A stretch of DNA of 64,000 bases from NCBI GenBank assembly GCA_032622095.1, contig CP136066.1:197400816-197464815 (forward strand), given 5' to 3'. The position numbers were made by a program, and so were the translations under genes. This document shows positions 50,986 through 63,860 of this stretch, piece by piece. This stretch comes from Siphonodentalium dalli. Its lineage: Eukaryota > Mollusca > Scaphopoda > Gadilida > Siphonodentaliidae. Each line of letters starts with the position of its first letter. Positions within the stretch are counted from its first letter, which is position 1. The notes under the pieces are model-generated. The model worked only from the letters and a program-made list of their open reading frames with translations, did not search any database and was not told the origin of the DNA.

Positions 50986-51935
50986 GGCATTATCCATATG
51001 TATATATGTTTCATTGATTCACTTGCCAATATAGTTACTGAGCTTTGATTAGAATTACATCTTGACGTTACCCGGAGTCCCGATAACTTTTATAGAAGTC
51101 ATATTGGAGTCAGTTCAATCTGACTTTCGGGACTCCTGTGATGTCAGGTAGTATTCTTGACACTTTCGTAATCCAGTATGACTCTTTCCCGGATTATCAT
51201 GTGACAGCTTTTGCCCAATCGGAAATAGTGTTAGAAAGGGATGGATTATAAATATATATATATCGTACCACGTCGCTGTGACCAGCCATGAAAACATACA
51301 CATGAGATGTTCAAACCGACCACAGTGTTGCATGCAATATAATGATACGTACACCCCCAACCCCCTGTGCCACGCCTCTGTGGCGATGTGCTCAGCCTCG
51401 ATGACATACACACCAACTATTCAAATAGACCAGACAGTTCCCATGCAAAAAAGTACGCACACTGGAATGTTTCCCATATAGGGAGCCTCGCATATATAAG
51501 AAAATCAATTGACCTAACAGCATTTACCCTGTAAACAAGTGCATTCTCTTAAACATAGATATTCCAGGCTTCCTATATATGCGAGATTAGCATTTATATA
51601 TGAAAAAATATCATGTCTGCGGCGTGCAATAAGTTTTATATTATGCATAGTCAAATGGAAGTGCTACATCCTACATCACACAGAGTGAATTAGTATAACT
51701 ATCATCTACATGTATATGATGCAGAATGCCGCAGCTTACATTTGGCCATGAAAAATATCGACACGCTGTACAAACTAATAATGAAAATAATAACATAGTG
51801 AAGAATAATAGTACGGAAGCCTATTAGGGCCATTTAATTTTTGTTATATATTCATTAAAATATTTCCTTTTTTATTTAATTTTGTATATATATTCATTAA
51901 AATATTTCCTTTTTACTTTCTTTTTTTTACTTTCC
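50986..51935. other. No gene seen; fragments of MITE-like sequence
   Basis: A short inverted repeat (GGAGTCCCGAT and TTCGGGACTCC) lies at 51,074-51,137. The stretch 51,480-51,600 shares GCCTCGCATATATAAG and TTTACCCTG with the MITE at 46,198 and is probably a decayed relative. The remainder is AT-rich. Confidence 0.5.
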
Positions 51936-52114
51936 ACCTGGGAGATAACTCCCGGGAATTAACTTTTCTCCCGGGAATTAACTTTTCTCCCCGGGAATTA
52001 AATTATCTCCCAGGAGAAAACTTTTCTCCCGGGAATTAACTTTTCTCCCAGGGAGATAACTTTTCTCCCGGGAATTAACTTATCTCCCAGGGAGAAAACT
52101 TTTCTCCACCGGTG
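51936..52114 (+). repeat. CCCGGG-containing minisatellite (about 20-bp units)
   Basis: Eight or so units of the type TTTTCTCCCGGGAATTAACT and variants (ATCTCCCAGGGAGAAAAC), nearly self-complementary around CCCGGG or CCAGGG. The array ends in CTCCACCGGTGGA, itself a palindrome. Confidence 0.9.
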
Positions 52115-53211
52115 GAAAATCACATGATTTTACATGCAGCACGTGACGGGTGTAGTGTGGATTACACTCGACATTCCAGCTTATTTCATTGTTATTATCA
52201 TCGCAAGTCTTTCGTATCATAGATGTATGTGTCGGTACTCTAAAAATATGACCAGTGTTAAAGGCACGGGAGGCCTTAATTGTCGAAAATATTAATATTT
52301 GTTCCAAACACCGTAAACTGAAAAACATTAAAACGCATACAGTTTCGTTCATATATACCATGACCATCGCGTAAACAGCATGTTATCATAAAGACCTACT
52401 ATAGTTTACCTAAGCTAGAGCCTGATTGTGTTACAGAAGACAACACAATGCTACTGGCTAATCATACACAAATGACACAAACGCTATTTATTAGTTCCAT
52501 ATCAGGAATTCACCAACACAGAACGCTCTTTATGTTTACCATCATAATATAAACAAACACCAGAAAAGTTACTTTTTACTAATAGGGAATGCTCCAGACC
52601 GGAGCAAACCATCGCTTCCCTCATTAATGTAATGTAAACATCCGGTACCGAATGTAATCATACCGTTGCGTGTGTGTTCAGCGCGAGCACTGTAGCACAC
52701 TTTGCACGTGTGTCATTTTAATTCTTTTTACGTGATTTTATGTATTAAAATTATAAACATTCCCAAGTGTCACGGCCATGTTTTTAATTTGAAAGGGGAC
52801 TCGGGGTAGGGTGACTTGTTTTATTACTTAAACTTAGCTGTGGGGAGAGTTTACAAAGAACTAAATCATGAAAATTATGCCCCCTGAATTTGTGTAGGGA
52901 AACTCGAGTCATCATAAAACAAATTATGGCAGCTGAATGGTGCATAATATATTCGATTTAAAAAAATGTAATACATATGCTATACTATATCCACTGTCAT
53001 GTTTGTGGAATTTTTCACAGTGTCAACGTTGGTCGTCAATTTGCGGAGGGGTGGTATTTTCTATCATACTAATATTTTGTGCAAAAAGGGGGTAGTTGTG
53101 GAAAATCCAATTTAGTTCCAAAAATAAGTATAATATAGCCCTAAATCTTTTTTTGGACACTTATGGAAATAGAATTATAAACGGAAAAATGTCTCAAGTT
53201 AGACAGTGTAT
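52115..53211. other. No gene seen
   Basis: The 52,080-52,367 minus frame has no recognisable domain and overlaps the minisatellite. Confidence 0.45.
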
Positions 53212-55070
53212 GTCTCCACCCGGAGCTCTAGTGTATTTGATAAAAGTGACATCTCCTGCACAGATATATACAAGTTCCATGGTAATAAAAAGGGAATTAG
53301 GGGTCCCTGTGGGCTTGCTTCCCTCATATGGTGTACTTATTGACTTAAAATTGGGTAAAAACCCCTATTTTCATGTCATCAGCATCCCTGCCCCATGCAA
53401 GTATGTCTCCACTCGGAGCTCTGGTGTATTTGAATAAAGGGGCATCTCCTGCACATATACATATAAGATCCATGGTCATAAAAAGGGAATTAGGGGTTAC
53501 TGGGGGCCTGCTTCCCTCATGTGGTGTGCCTATATAGGCTCGAAAATTGAAGAAAAAACATATTTCCTAATGCATATCAGCATACATGCCCCATGCATGT
53601 GTGTCTCCACCCGGAGCTCTAGTGTATTTGATAAAAGTGACATCTTCTGCACAGATATATACAAGTTCCATGGTCATAAAAAGGGAATTAGGGGTCCCTG
53701 GGGGCTTGCTTCCCTCATATGGTGTACTTATTGACTTAAAATTGGGTAAAAACCCCTATTTTCATATCATCAGCATCCCCGCCCCATGCAAGTATGTCTC
53801 CACCCCGGAGCTCTGGTGTATTTGAATAAAGGGGCATCTCCTGCACATATACATATAAGATCCATGGTCATAAAAAGGGAATTCGGGGTTACTGGGGGCC
53901 TGCTTCCCTCACGTGGTGTGCCTATATAGGCTCGAAAATTGAAGAAAAAACATATGTCCTAATGCATATCAGCATACATGCCCCATGCATGTGTGTCTCC
54001 ACCCGGAGCTCTAGTGTATTTGATAAAAGTGACATCTCCTGCACATATATATACAAGTTCCATGGTCATAAAAAGGGAATTAGGGGTCCCTGTGGGCTTG
54101 CTTCCCTCATATGGTGTACTTATTGACTTAAAATTGAGTAAAAACCCCTATTTTCATATCATCAGCATCCCTGCCCCATGCAAGTATGTCTCCACCCCGG
54201 AGCTCTGGTGTATTTGAATAAAGGGGCATCTCCTGCACATATACATATAAGATCCATGGTCATAAAAAGGGAATTAGGGGTTACTGGGGGCCTGCTTCCC
54301 TCATGTGGTGTGCCTATATAGGCTCGAAAATTGAAGAAAAAACATATTTCCTAATGCATATCAGCATACATGCCCCATGCATGCGTGTCTCCACCCGGAG
54401 CTCTAGTGTATTTGATAAAAGTGACATCTTCTGCACAGATATATACAAGTTCCATGGTCATAAAAAGGGAATTAGGGGTCCCTGGGGGCTTGCTTCCCTC
54501 ATATGGTGTACTTATTGACTTAAATTTGGGTAAAAAACACCTATTTTCATATCATCAGCATCCCTGCCCCATGCAAGTATGTCTCCACCCCGGAGCTCTG
54601 GTGTATTTGAATAAAGGGGCATCTCCTGCACATATACATATAAGATCCATGGTCATAAAAAGGGAATTAAGGGTTACTGGGGGCCTGCTCCCCTCATGTG
54701 GTGTGCCTATATAGGCTCGAAAATTGAAGAAAAACATATTTCCTAATGCATATCAGCATACATGCCCCATGCATGTGTGTCTCCACCCGGAGCTCTAGTG
54801 TATTTGATAAAAGTGACATCTCCTGCACATATATATACAAGTTCCATGGTCATAAAAAGGGAATTAGGGGTCCCTGGGGGCTTGCTTCCCTCATATGGTG
54901 TACTTATTGACTTAAAATTAGGTAAAAACCCATATTGTCATATCATCAGCATCCCTGCCCCAAGCAAGTATGTCTCCACCCCGGAGCTCTGGTGTATTTG
55001 AATAAAGGGGCATCTCCTGCACAGATACATATAAGATCCATGGTAATAAAAAGGGAATTAGGGGCTACAG
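53212..55070 (+). repeat. 391/392-bp dimeric tandem repeat, left (direct) arm
   Basis: Units start with GTCTCCACCCGGAGCTCTAG at 53,212, 53,603, 53,995, 54,387 and 54,779 (391, 392, 392, 392 bp). Each is a dimer of two diverged halves of about 196 bp: one with GATAAAAGTGACATC and CTTATTGACTTAAAATTGGG, the other with GAATAAAGGGGCATC and CCTATATAGGCTCGAAAATT. The period is not a multiple of three, and the several 60-114 aa frames shift from unit to unit, so they are not exons. Confidence 0.95.
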
Positions 55071-55148
55071 GGGGCTCGACTCACAATGAAGCAATTCTAA
55101 GCAGATTATCTACATATAAAGTATTGTTCCTTATAAGAAATTGTGTAT

Positions 55149-55815
55149 AATGTAGCTCCATGAATTCCGTTCCCAGTTCCCTATTCTCCTAACATTGCAT
55201 TTTTCGTTACTAAATCGGCTGCGTAGCCAGAGTCATGGTGGCCACGCGGGAATCCTTGTATTTTCGTGCGGTGCCACCCAGCGGGCATCTATAGGAAAGG
55301 GACGCGACCATGCAGCCTCTTCCAAATTTTCGAAAATCGGGCTGAAGTCGTGCATGGGGTGTCAAAATAGTACTTTTCGTTACTAAATCGGCTGCGTAGC
55401 CAGAGTCATGGTGGCCACCCGGGAATCCTTATATTTTTGTGCGGTGCCACCCAGTGGGCATCTATAGAAAAGTGACGCGACCATGCAGCCCCTTCCTAAT
55501 TTTCGAAAATTGTGCTTAAGTCGTGCATGGGGTGTCAAAATAGTACTTTTGTTACTAAATCGCTGCGTAGCCAGAGTCATGGTGGCCACCCGGGAATCCT
55601 TGTATTTTCGTGCGGTGCCACCCAGCGGGCATCTATAGGACAGGGACGCGCCATATAGCTCAATTCAATTTGTTCGTGCACGAAAATACAAGGATTCCCG
55701 CGTGGCCACCATGAATCTCTCTACGCAGCCGATTTAGTAACGAAAAATGCAATTTTAGGAGAATAGGGAACTGGGAACTGGGAACTGGAAACGGAACTCA
55801 TGGAGCTAAATAATG
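55149..55815. repeat. Central inverted repeat with 173-bp tandem units
   Basis: The left arm at 55,151-55,275 (CTCCATGAATTCCGTTCCCA onwards) is the reverse complement of 55,673-55,812. Between and including the left arm, 173-bp units start at TTCGTTACTAAATCGG (55,203, 55,376, about 55,549). Confidence 0.9.
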
Positions 55816-56260
55816 TGCCGGTTTTCAGCAGAACAGGCTGGATTAAGCAACGAAAAATGTACTATTTTACTCCACGCACGATTTACACCCAATTTTTTAA
55901 CAGCTGGACAGGCGTATGTGAACCAGGTTATGATTTTTAGATGGACCAGTGGTGCAGAAATTAGTATCCACAAGAATAGCCCTGTGGCTGCTATGGTTAT
56001 GTCAACGCAGACGATTTATAAGTATTGTTCCTTATAAGCAAATAACGTGCAGGGTTTCAGGAGAACAGGCTGGATTAAGCAACGACAAATGTACTACTTT
56101 TATACCACGCATGATTTACGCCCAATTTTTGAACAGCTGGACAAGTTTATGTGACCTAGTTTGTGTTATTTAGATGGATTAGTAGTGGCACAAGAGGAAT
56201 CCAAAAGGATGGCCCCGTTGCTGCTGTGGTTATGAAATTAGATACATTAGGGGTAACAAC
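55816..56260 (-). repeat. Two 232-bp diverged relatives of the 173-bp unit
   Basis: Units are phased by AGAACAGGCTGGATTAAGCA at about 55,829 and 56,061. Read on the minus strand they resemble the 173-bp unit (TACTATTTT, GCACGATTT, GTGGC and ACGCAG in matching order) but are much more diverged, so this side seems older or faster-evolving. Confidence 0.7.
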
Positions 56261-56499
56261 AAGAGCTGGAATCACTACATAATGCTCATTGATTTTCATC
56301 TGGTGTTTACGCTGAAATTGAGAATGAAAAAACATGAGATTTAAATTTATAATGTGATATATTGCGAAAATATCATGCAGAATATTTAACTAGTACGTAT
56401 GCATAAACATGAAATCAGTGTTGTTCATATTTTTGCATGATACATAAGTGAAAAATAATTCACAGTGCTTTAACAGTATCATGCATATAACTGACTGGG
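56261..56499. other. No feature seen
   Basis: AT-rich gap between the inner repeats and the right arm. Confidence 0.5.
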
Positions 56500-58120
56500 C
56501 GCTTATTTATTTTTTCGAGTCAATATAGGCCCACCATATGATGAAGGAAGCCCCGAGTAAGACCTCATTCCCTTTTTATGACAATGGTAAATATACTCAC
56601 ATACAATGGAGCTCAGGGAGGTAGACACAAAATCTTTTGTCAGGGGTGGATATGCATTTGAATATATTTTTTCTTCAATTTTCGAGTATATATGCCCACC
56701 ATATGAGGGAAGCAGAAACACACTAACCCCTAATTCCCATTGCATGGATACACCAGAGCTCCGGGGTGGAGACATACTTGCATGGGTCAGGGATGCTGAT
56801 GATATGAAAATAGGGGTTTTTCCCAATTTTAAGTCAATAAGTACACCATATGAGGGAAGCAAGCACCCAGGGACACCTAATTCCATTTTTATGACCATGG
56901 AACTTGCATATATCTGTGCAGGAGATGTCACTTTTATCAAATACACTAGAGCTCCTGGTGGACACACACATGCATGGGTCATGTATGCTGATATGCATTA
57001 GGAAATATGTTTTTTCTTCAATTTTCGAGCCTATATATAGGCACACCACATGAGGGAAGCAGGCCCCCTGTAACCCCTAATTCCCTTTTTATGACCATGG
57101 ATCTTATATGTATATGTGCAGGAGATGCCCCTTTATTCAAATACACCAGAGCTCCGGGTGAAGACATACTTGCATGGGGCAGGGATGCTGATGACATGAA
57201 AATAGGGGTTTTTACCCAATTTTAAGTCAATAAGTACACAATATGAGGGAAGCAAGCCCCCAGGGACCCCTAATTCCCTTTTTATGACCATGGAACTTGT
57301 ATATATCTGTGCAGGAGATGTCACTTTTATCAAATACACTAGAGCTCCGGGTGGAGACACACATGCATGGGGCATGTATGCTGATATGCATTAGGAAATC
57401 TGTTTTTTCTTCAATTTTCGAGCCTATATAGGCACACCACATGAGGGAAGCAGGCCCCCTGTAACCCCTAATTCCATTTTATGACCATGGATATTGCACG
57501 TATTTGTGCATGAGATGCCCCTTTATTCAAATACACCAGGGCTCCGGGGTGTAGACAAACTTACATGGGGCAGGGATGCTGATGACATGAAAATAGGGTT
57601 TTTTACCCAATTTTAAGTCAATAAGTACACCATATGAGGGAAGCAAGCCCCCATGGACCCCTAATTCCCTTTTTATGACAATGGAACTTGTATATATCTG
57701 TGCAGGAGATGTCCCTTTTATCAAATACACTAGAGCTCCGGGTGGAGACACACATTCATGGGTCAGGTATGCTGATATGCATAAGGAAATATGTGTTATC
57801 TTCAATTTTCAAGTCTATATAGGACCACCACATGAGGGAAGCAGGCCCCCTATAACCCCTAATTCCCTTTTTATGACCATGGGTATTGTTTGTATCTGTG
57901 CAGGATACGTCCCTTTTATCAAATACACTAGAGCTCCAGGATGGTGACATACTTGCATGGGGCAGGGATGCTGATGATATGAACATAGGGGTTTTTACAC
58001 AATTTTAAGTCAATAAGTACACCATATGAGGGAAGCAAGCCCCCAGTCACCCCTAATTCCCTTTGTATGACCATGAAACTTGAATACATCTGTGTATAAG
58101 ATGTCCCTTTTATCAAATAC
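56500..58120 (-). repeat. 391/392-bp dimeric tandem repeat, right (inverted) arm
   Basis: The same dimers as 53,212-55,070 in opposite orientation; the start word, inverted, falls at about 56,950, 57,341 and 57,732. Copies are more diverged than in the left arm and the array is shorter. With the central inverted repeat this makes a nested palindrome of about 5 kb. Confidence 0.93.
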
Positions 58121-58899
58121 TCCAGCAGTCAGATGCTCGTAGCCCGTTTATATATAATCATGGGTATATGCGAGAAATACACACTGAAACACACACTCCA
58201 CAGTTTGGATCGATAAGCATTGCCCTGTGTATTTTGATGTTGCCTTTTTTGACAATCGGTCTTCCGTATCATTTCTAAAACACAATTATCGTCCAACTTG
58301 CAGCACGACGTTACCGTGTGATTGCAACGGAAGCGTTTTCATTCAGAGCATGGTCAATATATTGCCGCCGGTGCAACGTATTCTCGGAGAGAAAACAAAT
58401 AGGCCTATTTTTATAAGTCGCGATGGGCACCCCTGGTTGAGTCTGGGATATTTGGCACTCGGGACTTGGCTAGAGGGTTTTTGTTGGGGTGGTCTCCACC
58501 TTGGAATTTCCAACTGCCACGGGCCCACCCCATTGAACCACAAGTTTGCGTAATTCAATGTGCACCCCCCCCCCCCCCGGTGCTTTGATTTTCCCCAAAT
58601 GTTCCCTCACATACTACTAGATGGTAGCCTATTCTAAATGGACCAATAGTCTTGTGGCCACTGGCCACCAGGGGGATGAAAAGGATGGTTCGGTCCAGTA
58701 TGAGATTAAAAAATCCTAACATCTAGTGGTATAACGCCAGACAAATTTACACCCCGATTAATTTGTTCTTAAATTAATTAGAAAGTAACTACTGGCAAGG
58801 GCACAGAACACACGGGTCGGCCCATGGTCAGGCCCGATGTGAGAACATTTCGATAATCTGAACATGAACATTAGACAATCCTAGCATCTAGACTGGCCT
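58121..58899. other. No supported gene; C-tract and small inverted words
   Basis: The 108-aa plus frame at 58,227-58,553 has no recognisable domain. A C-tract (about 14 C) lies at 58,566. ACTAGATGGTA and CATCTAGTGGTAT flank 58,618-58,733 in inverted order, a possible decayed MITE. Confidence 0.4.
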
Positions 58900-59172
58900 C
58901 AAGCTTTCCAATTCGGTGAAATTTTTAACCTGACACTCACCCTTGAAAATTGCCATTTCAGTCCAATATTTTGCAAATAAAAGGGTAATATGCAAATGTT
59001 GGTCTAAAAACAACAAATTCGTCACTAAGAAATTGTTGGAAAGTCAAAACTACGGGAACAATTTCAACCTAATTTTGGTGTGAATTTTCCAATTAATGTT
59101 GCATTAGGTTGACTACAGTTTTGGGGGGGGGGGGGTAAGACCCCTGCATAACACCCCTGTCCCTGCTTGGCA
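58900..59172 (-). repeat. Dispersed repeat family R1, copy 3 (inverted)
   Basis: Read on the minus strand it has AATAGGTTGAAATTGTTC-like text (here AATTAGGTTGAAATTGTTCC), CCAACAATTTCTTAG, TTTTTAGACCAACATTTGC and CTGAAATGGC in the order of the other copies. It begins near a G-tract at 59,124. Confidence 0.7.
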
Positions 59173-59534
59173 CACCATGCTGAGAGCGCGGTCTTGTGTT
59201 CACTGGAGACGAGAAATTATCGATACTAAACTATGTTGCGTGGCACCCGGGGAGGAGTCAGGGGCTACATCCCCAACCCTGTCAGGGAAGGATAGCCACC
59301 CCCGTCGTTGAGATCTTCAATGGTCAACCCGGTAGCTAAAGCCCGTCCCCCTGTTTGGGGAATCCTGTAGCCCCTGCGTCGGGGATATCCTGGCACCACC
59401 CCTGTTTGAAATAATATAGAAATTGTAAAGGAGAAGACCACATATGGAGCATAAATCAGGGGGAAATGAGCTCTCATAACCACAAAACTACACTAAAGAT
59501 ATCACAATAAACCCAAATTGGATGCAGTCGCATA
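59173..59534. other. No feature seen
   Basis: The GC-richer patch at 59,250-59,400 (repeated CCCCTGC/GGGGCTAC words) is not clearly a gene; the minus frame there has no domain. Confidence 0.4.
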
Positions 59535-59990
59535 TAGTATATACTAGCAGGGTTACCCGGCGTTGCCCGGGTTAAAGTGAGGTGAAACCCTTTGCATAAT
59601 GTGGATATTTGGTGGGAATAGAGGATACTCTTGCTCAAAGTGTTACACGTATTCTCATAAATTGTATATCCAACTAGCATCACAAAACATGATTCTTACA
59701 CATGGAATATATAAGTAGTGGCTCACCTTGTCGGATCGGAGCGATTGTCATTCTGTGTATCGCGATTAATCCGTCCCACTAATAAAGAAGTATTTATTTA
59801 TTTACAACTGCGGATTTCTGTTTTCATAGTTCCAGAATTTACTGGATATCCGCTGTGAACAGTCCGGTAGAAAAGCTGACACTTATATACATGAACCAGC
59901 ACTATGTGAATATGCCGGTGATATATAATTATGTCTATATCATATTGGTTGATACATCGCGATATTTTTTTTGGAAAATCGTTCTATTTG

Positions 59991-61081
59991 TGTTACGCCG
60001 AGTTATGTAGTAACTGACGAGTTTTGTGGTAGCTCACGAGTTTTGTAGTAAAATCGACGAGTTATGTAGTAATTTGGGTTACGAGTTTTGTAGTAAAATA
60101 TCGACGAGTTTTGTAGTAAAAAACAAGCTAACGAGTTTTGTAGTAATACTCGTCGAGTTTTGTAGCAACAATTTTTAGTCAGTTTCAAAGGCGGGTTTGC
60201 ACTTAATAAAATCGTATATAGTAAATGCAATGTGTTTTTGTGTAAGTGTTTGTGTGGTGGACGTTAATGACGTTGTAGCTCAACTTGACGTTGGTCCCTC
60301 GTCACTGCTGCGTCGTTTCTCATCAGATCTGAGCCAAACTTCGTACCTAGAAGTACTATGGCCATGTTATTAACTTGAACCTGGCCCCCATTACGTCAGA
60401 CGCCGCGTCCTATTTCTTAATACCATGTTGTATTGGTGAAATAGAATAAACTATCTATCTTGGTGGAAAACCAAATGTGGTTCGTCATTTTTCTCTCAGT
60501 GCATAATGGATTCACGGCTTGTGCACTCTAAGAAATAAACGCAACCACATAAATAGCATGGCCACAACACGTCTATGTACCAAGTTTCGAACTGCTCTGC
60601 CGATAAACTGCGGAGGAGTGACGAGGGACCATCATCGAGTTGAGCTACAGCGTCATTAACGTCAGAACGCGACGTCTGGTGTAATGGGGACCAGGTCCAA
60701 GTTAATAACATGGCCATAGTACTTCTAGGTACGAAGTTTGGCGCAGATCTGCTGCGAAACGGCGCAGCAGTGACGAGGGACCAACATCAAGTTGAGTTAC
60801 AGTGTCATCAACGTCCACCACACAAACAATTACACAAAAAACATTGCATTTACTATATAAGATTTTATTAAACGCGCCTTTGAAACTGACTGAAAATTGT
60901 TGCTTGTTTTTTACTACAAAACTCGTCGATATTTTACTACAAAACTCGTAACCTGAAATTACTACATAACTCGTCGATTTTACTACAAAACTCGTGAGCT
61001 ACCACAAAACTCGTCGATTGTAACTACATAACTCGTGAGCTACCACAAAACTCGTCAGTTACTACATAACTCGGCGTAACA
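59991..61081. mobile_element. 1,091-bp foldback transposon with 5-bp target duplication
   Basis: It starts TGTTACGCCGAGTTATGTAG and ends with the inverse, flanked by ATTTG (59,986-59,990 and 61,082-61,086). The first roughly 250 bp of each arm are made of tandem ACGAGTTTTGTAGTAA-like words. Inside, a block of about 110 bp with GACGAGGGACCA and TTAATAACATGGCCATAGTA occurs three times: once inverted (60,262-60,370) and twice direct (60,556-60,665 and 60,710-60,822). No transposase frame. The superfamily is not assigned. Confidence 0.92.
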
Positions 61082-61086
61082 ATTTG

Positions 61087-62900
61087 AGAAAATATATATT
61101 TCGAAGAAAAACGTGATACCACCCCTGGTCAAATGGTCCTACTAATGTGTTATGATGCAGTTGTGTCCTGCTGAATTGCTATGATGCTGTTATGGCAAAC
61201 TGATGCTGTTAATAAAAAGTACCGTTATATTTTATTTTTTTAAATTCTTTTTCGCGGTTTTTCTGATAATCTGAACATATACAGGAAAAGCCATTATGAT
61301 TATCAAACATACACAAAATTAGTTATTGCGAAATATTTTTAGTACTGGTTGTATTAGTTGAAAATCGAAGCAAGATGGTTATTCGCATGCATTATTATGC
61401 CTTTCAAAAATTTATATGTTCTTGAATGTTACATATACACACTGATTTTTTTTCTCAAATCGCTCGGATTAGCCAAAACACCGCGAAAATTACAACTTTA
61501 GATAAAATAACGGCAACAATTTGCCCTACCCGCATCATTGCAATTCAGCATGACCACCATAATCATAGCATATTCGCAGGACCACTTGGCCTGGGGCGGA
61601 TACTGTCAACAACCCAATTTACAACTCATCGTAAATGCTGTATTACAGTCAAATGACAGTTTAAATCGGGAGTTTTGTTTTATGTAAACAAATAGAGTAT
61701 GCATGAGGTCGTAATTCATCTGTTTGGAGATTTCGCAACAATTCTTATTGTACTCCCTTATGAGGCATGACAGCTAAGTGTGCAAATAAAGCTCTGTTCG
61801 CGTAACTTATTCCAAAAAATGTAAAATCATTCGAATTTTTAATATAATATAACTGTCAATAATGATATATGTGTAAATTGGAAATTAAATAGCCTATCCT
61901 ATCAACGAGGTCCGAATTATTGTGCCCGTTGTTGTGTTGTGTATACGTTGTCAGATATTTGTTGAGATATACTCTTAACCCAGACTGCACCCGCGAGAAA
62001 GACGATGAGACTCAATACCGCGATATTTAAGTGGGGAACTACGTGAGTATGCCATGTATTTGAACAACGCATTGTACATGTACACAAGACTCTTAAAGTT
62101 ATGATTGTACCGTTTTATCTTTTCTTACACGTAAGGCAATCACACTAGGTGAACGTGAGAAATTATCAAGATTAACTATATTTATCACTATTAAGAAGAA
62201 CATGGGAAAATAGATGGACTTTGTTTTCATACAAATTATTCTGAAATATATAGGCCAGTACACTCTAATGGCATATTCCCATGAAGCTGCAAGAAAACAT
62301 CAGGCACAAATGTCCCCTGATATTGTATAGCTGAAAAGCTTGCAGTCCTGGGAATATGGCGGTTTTGATGGCGATGATTGAGCTCAACCATTACGCCCTC
62401 TATAGGGTGTATTCCGTTAGGCTGTTTTTTTTTTTGCCTGACAATGAAGCTAAGGGGAAAATATCATTTAATATATACATATTCACATTGTGCGTACCTG
62501 TTAGACTTTTTTCAGAATGTATTTATTAGCGGACGTAATTTCGCGGATGTCTCATTGATGCAGTATGTACTTTTTATGACCGCGTTAATTGTTTTCGATA
62601 TTCAGTGTGAACAATGGCTGGACCACTCATGAAGAGTTTATTGTGGTAATACAATGCAGAATATAGCAGATAACATTGTTGAATTATGTCTAAGTTGGAA
62701 TGTAGACTAAAGGTCGTGTTGCGAAGTATCGGGGGTGTATTTAATCCGATTAGTATATTTTTGGTCCGCATCTAGAGGCCTTTCTGGTGTGGTGAATGAG
62801 AAACATTCAGTGATAAACAATAGGTGTTGTAATAATTTGAAGGATTATATTTGTTGTAACGGAATTCTGAGGTGGTTCATTCATGAAACTTTGAAGGAAT
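61087..62900. other. No gene seen
   Basis: AT-rich interior of the putative larger element. Open frames up to 84 aa have no recognisable domain. Confidence 0.45.
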
Positions 62901-62974
62901 TATGAATAATTAGTTTCCAATAATCGGAAGCCATGGATGCTCTCAACCATTTAGTTGTTTTAATAATTATATAA

Positions 62975-63860
62975 TTAGGCGTATTTAAACCACACGATTA
63001 GAATCCTTGTATCCGGAGAAGACAATGTATCAATCTGGTGGAAATCGGCGCTAAACATAATGTTTATAAATGTTTGTGTCTCTCTCACCCTATGTGCACC
63101 CCTGATTCGAATGGCCCCACTTTTGACATATTTAAACCACATAATTAGACTCAAGATATATCTTGGAGATGATTATTTATAAGTTCGGTGCTAATAGGCG
63201 ACTAAACCATTTTTTATCAAATATATTGCCTACCCCACCCCTATACCATCTCTCACACAAACAGCGCCAATATGACGTCTTTAAATTACACGATTATATT
63301 CCTCGTATCATGGATAAGAAGGTGTATCAATTTGATGGAAATTGGCGCTAAAAATACACAATATAAATTTGGTGCTCCTCTCCCGTTCAGTGCACCCCTG
63401 ACTCGAACGCCACTTTTGGCAGCTTTCAGCCACACCATTAGACTCCTCATACCATGTGGATGATTTTGTATAAGTTTGTTGGCAATCGGCGACTAAACCA
63501 ATTCTTATCAAATTTAGTGCCGACCCCCCCCCCCCAATCTCTCAAACGACAACAATTTGGCGCCTTTAAATCAAACAATTAGATTATTTGTATCATGGAG
63601 AAGAATGTGTATCAATTTGGTGCAAATCGGCGCTAAAATTATTTTTATCAATTTTGGTGCCCCTCTCCCCTTTCGTGCATTCCTGACTCAAACGGCGCCT
63701 TGTTTGACGTATTTAAACCACACCATTATATTCGTAATATCATGGGGATTATTATATATAAGTTTGGTGGCAATCGGCAACAAAAAAATATTCTGCCCCT
63801 CCACCTTTTCTGCCACGGACAAAAACGGCGTCATTTTAGAAAATTCTAACCCGCACCATT
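62975..63860 (+). repeat. Diverged tandem array, about 150-bp units in alternating pairs
   Basis: Words TTTAAACCACACGATTAGA, TATCATGGA, GTGTATCAATTTGGTG, AATCGGCGCTAAA and CACCCCTGACTCGAA recur in order about every 150 bp, and adjacent units alternate between two types, giving a period near 300 bp. Roughly six units are visible. A C-tract lies at 63,525. Confidence 0.8.

Noticed and set aside
53096-58116. Series of similar 60-159 aa open frames on both strands
   Set aside because: They are translations of the 391/392-bp satellite; the period is not a multiple of three and frames break between units.
58227-58553. 108-aa plus-strand open frame
   Set aside because: No recognisable domain, signal peptide or conserved paralogue in the window; recorded only as spacer.
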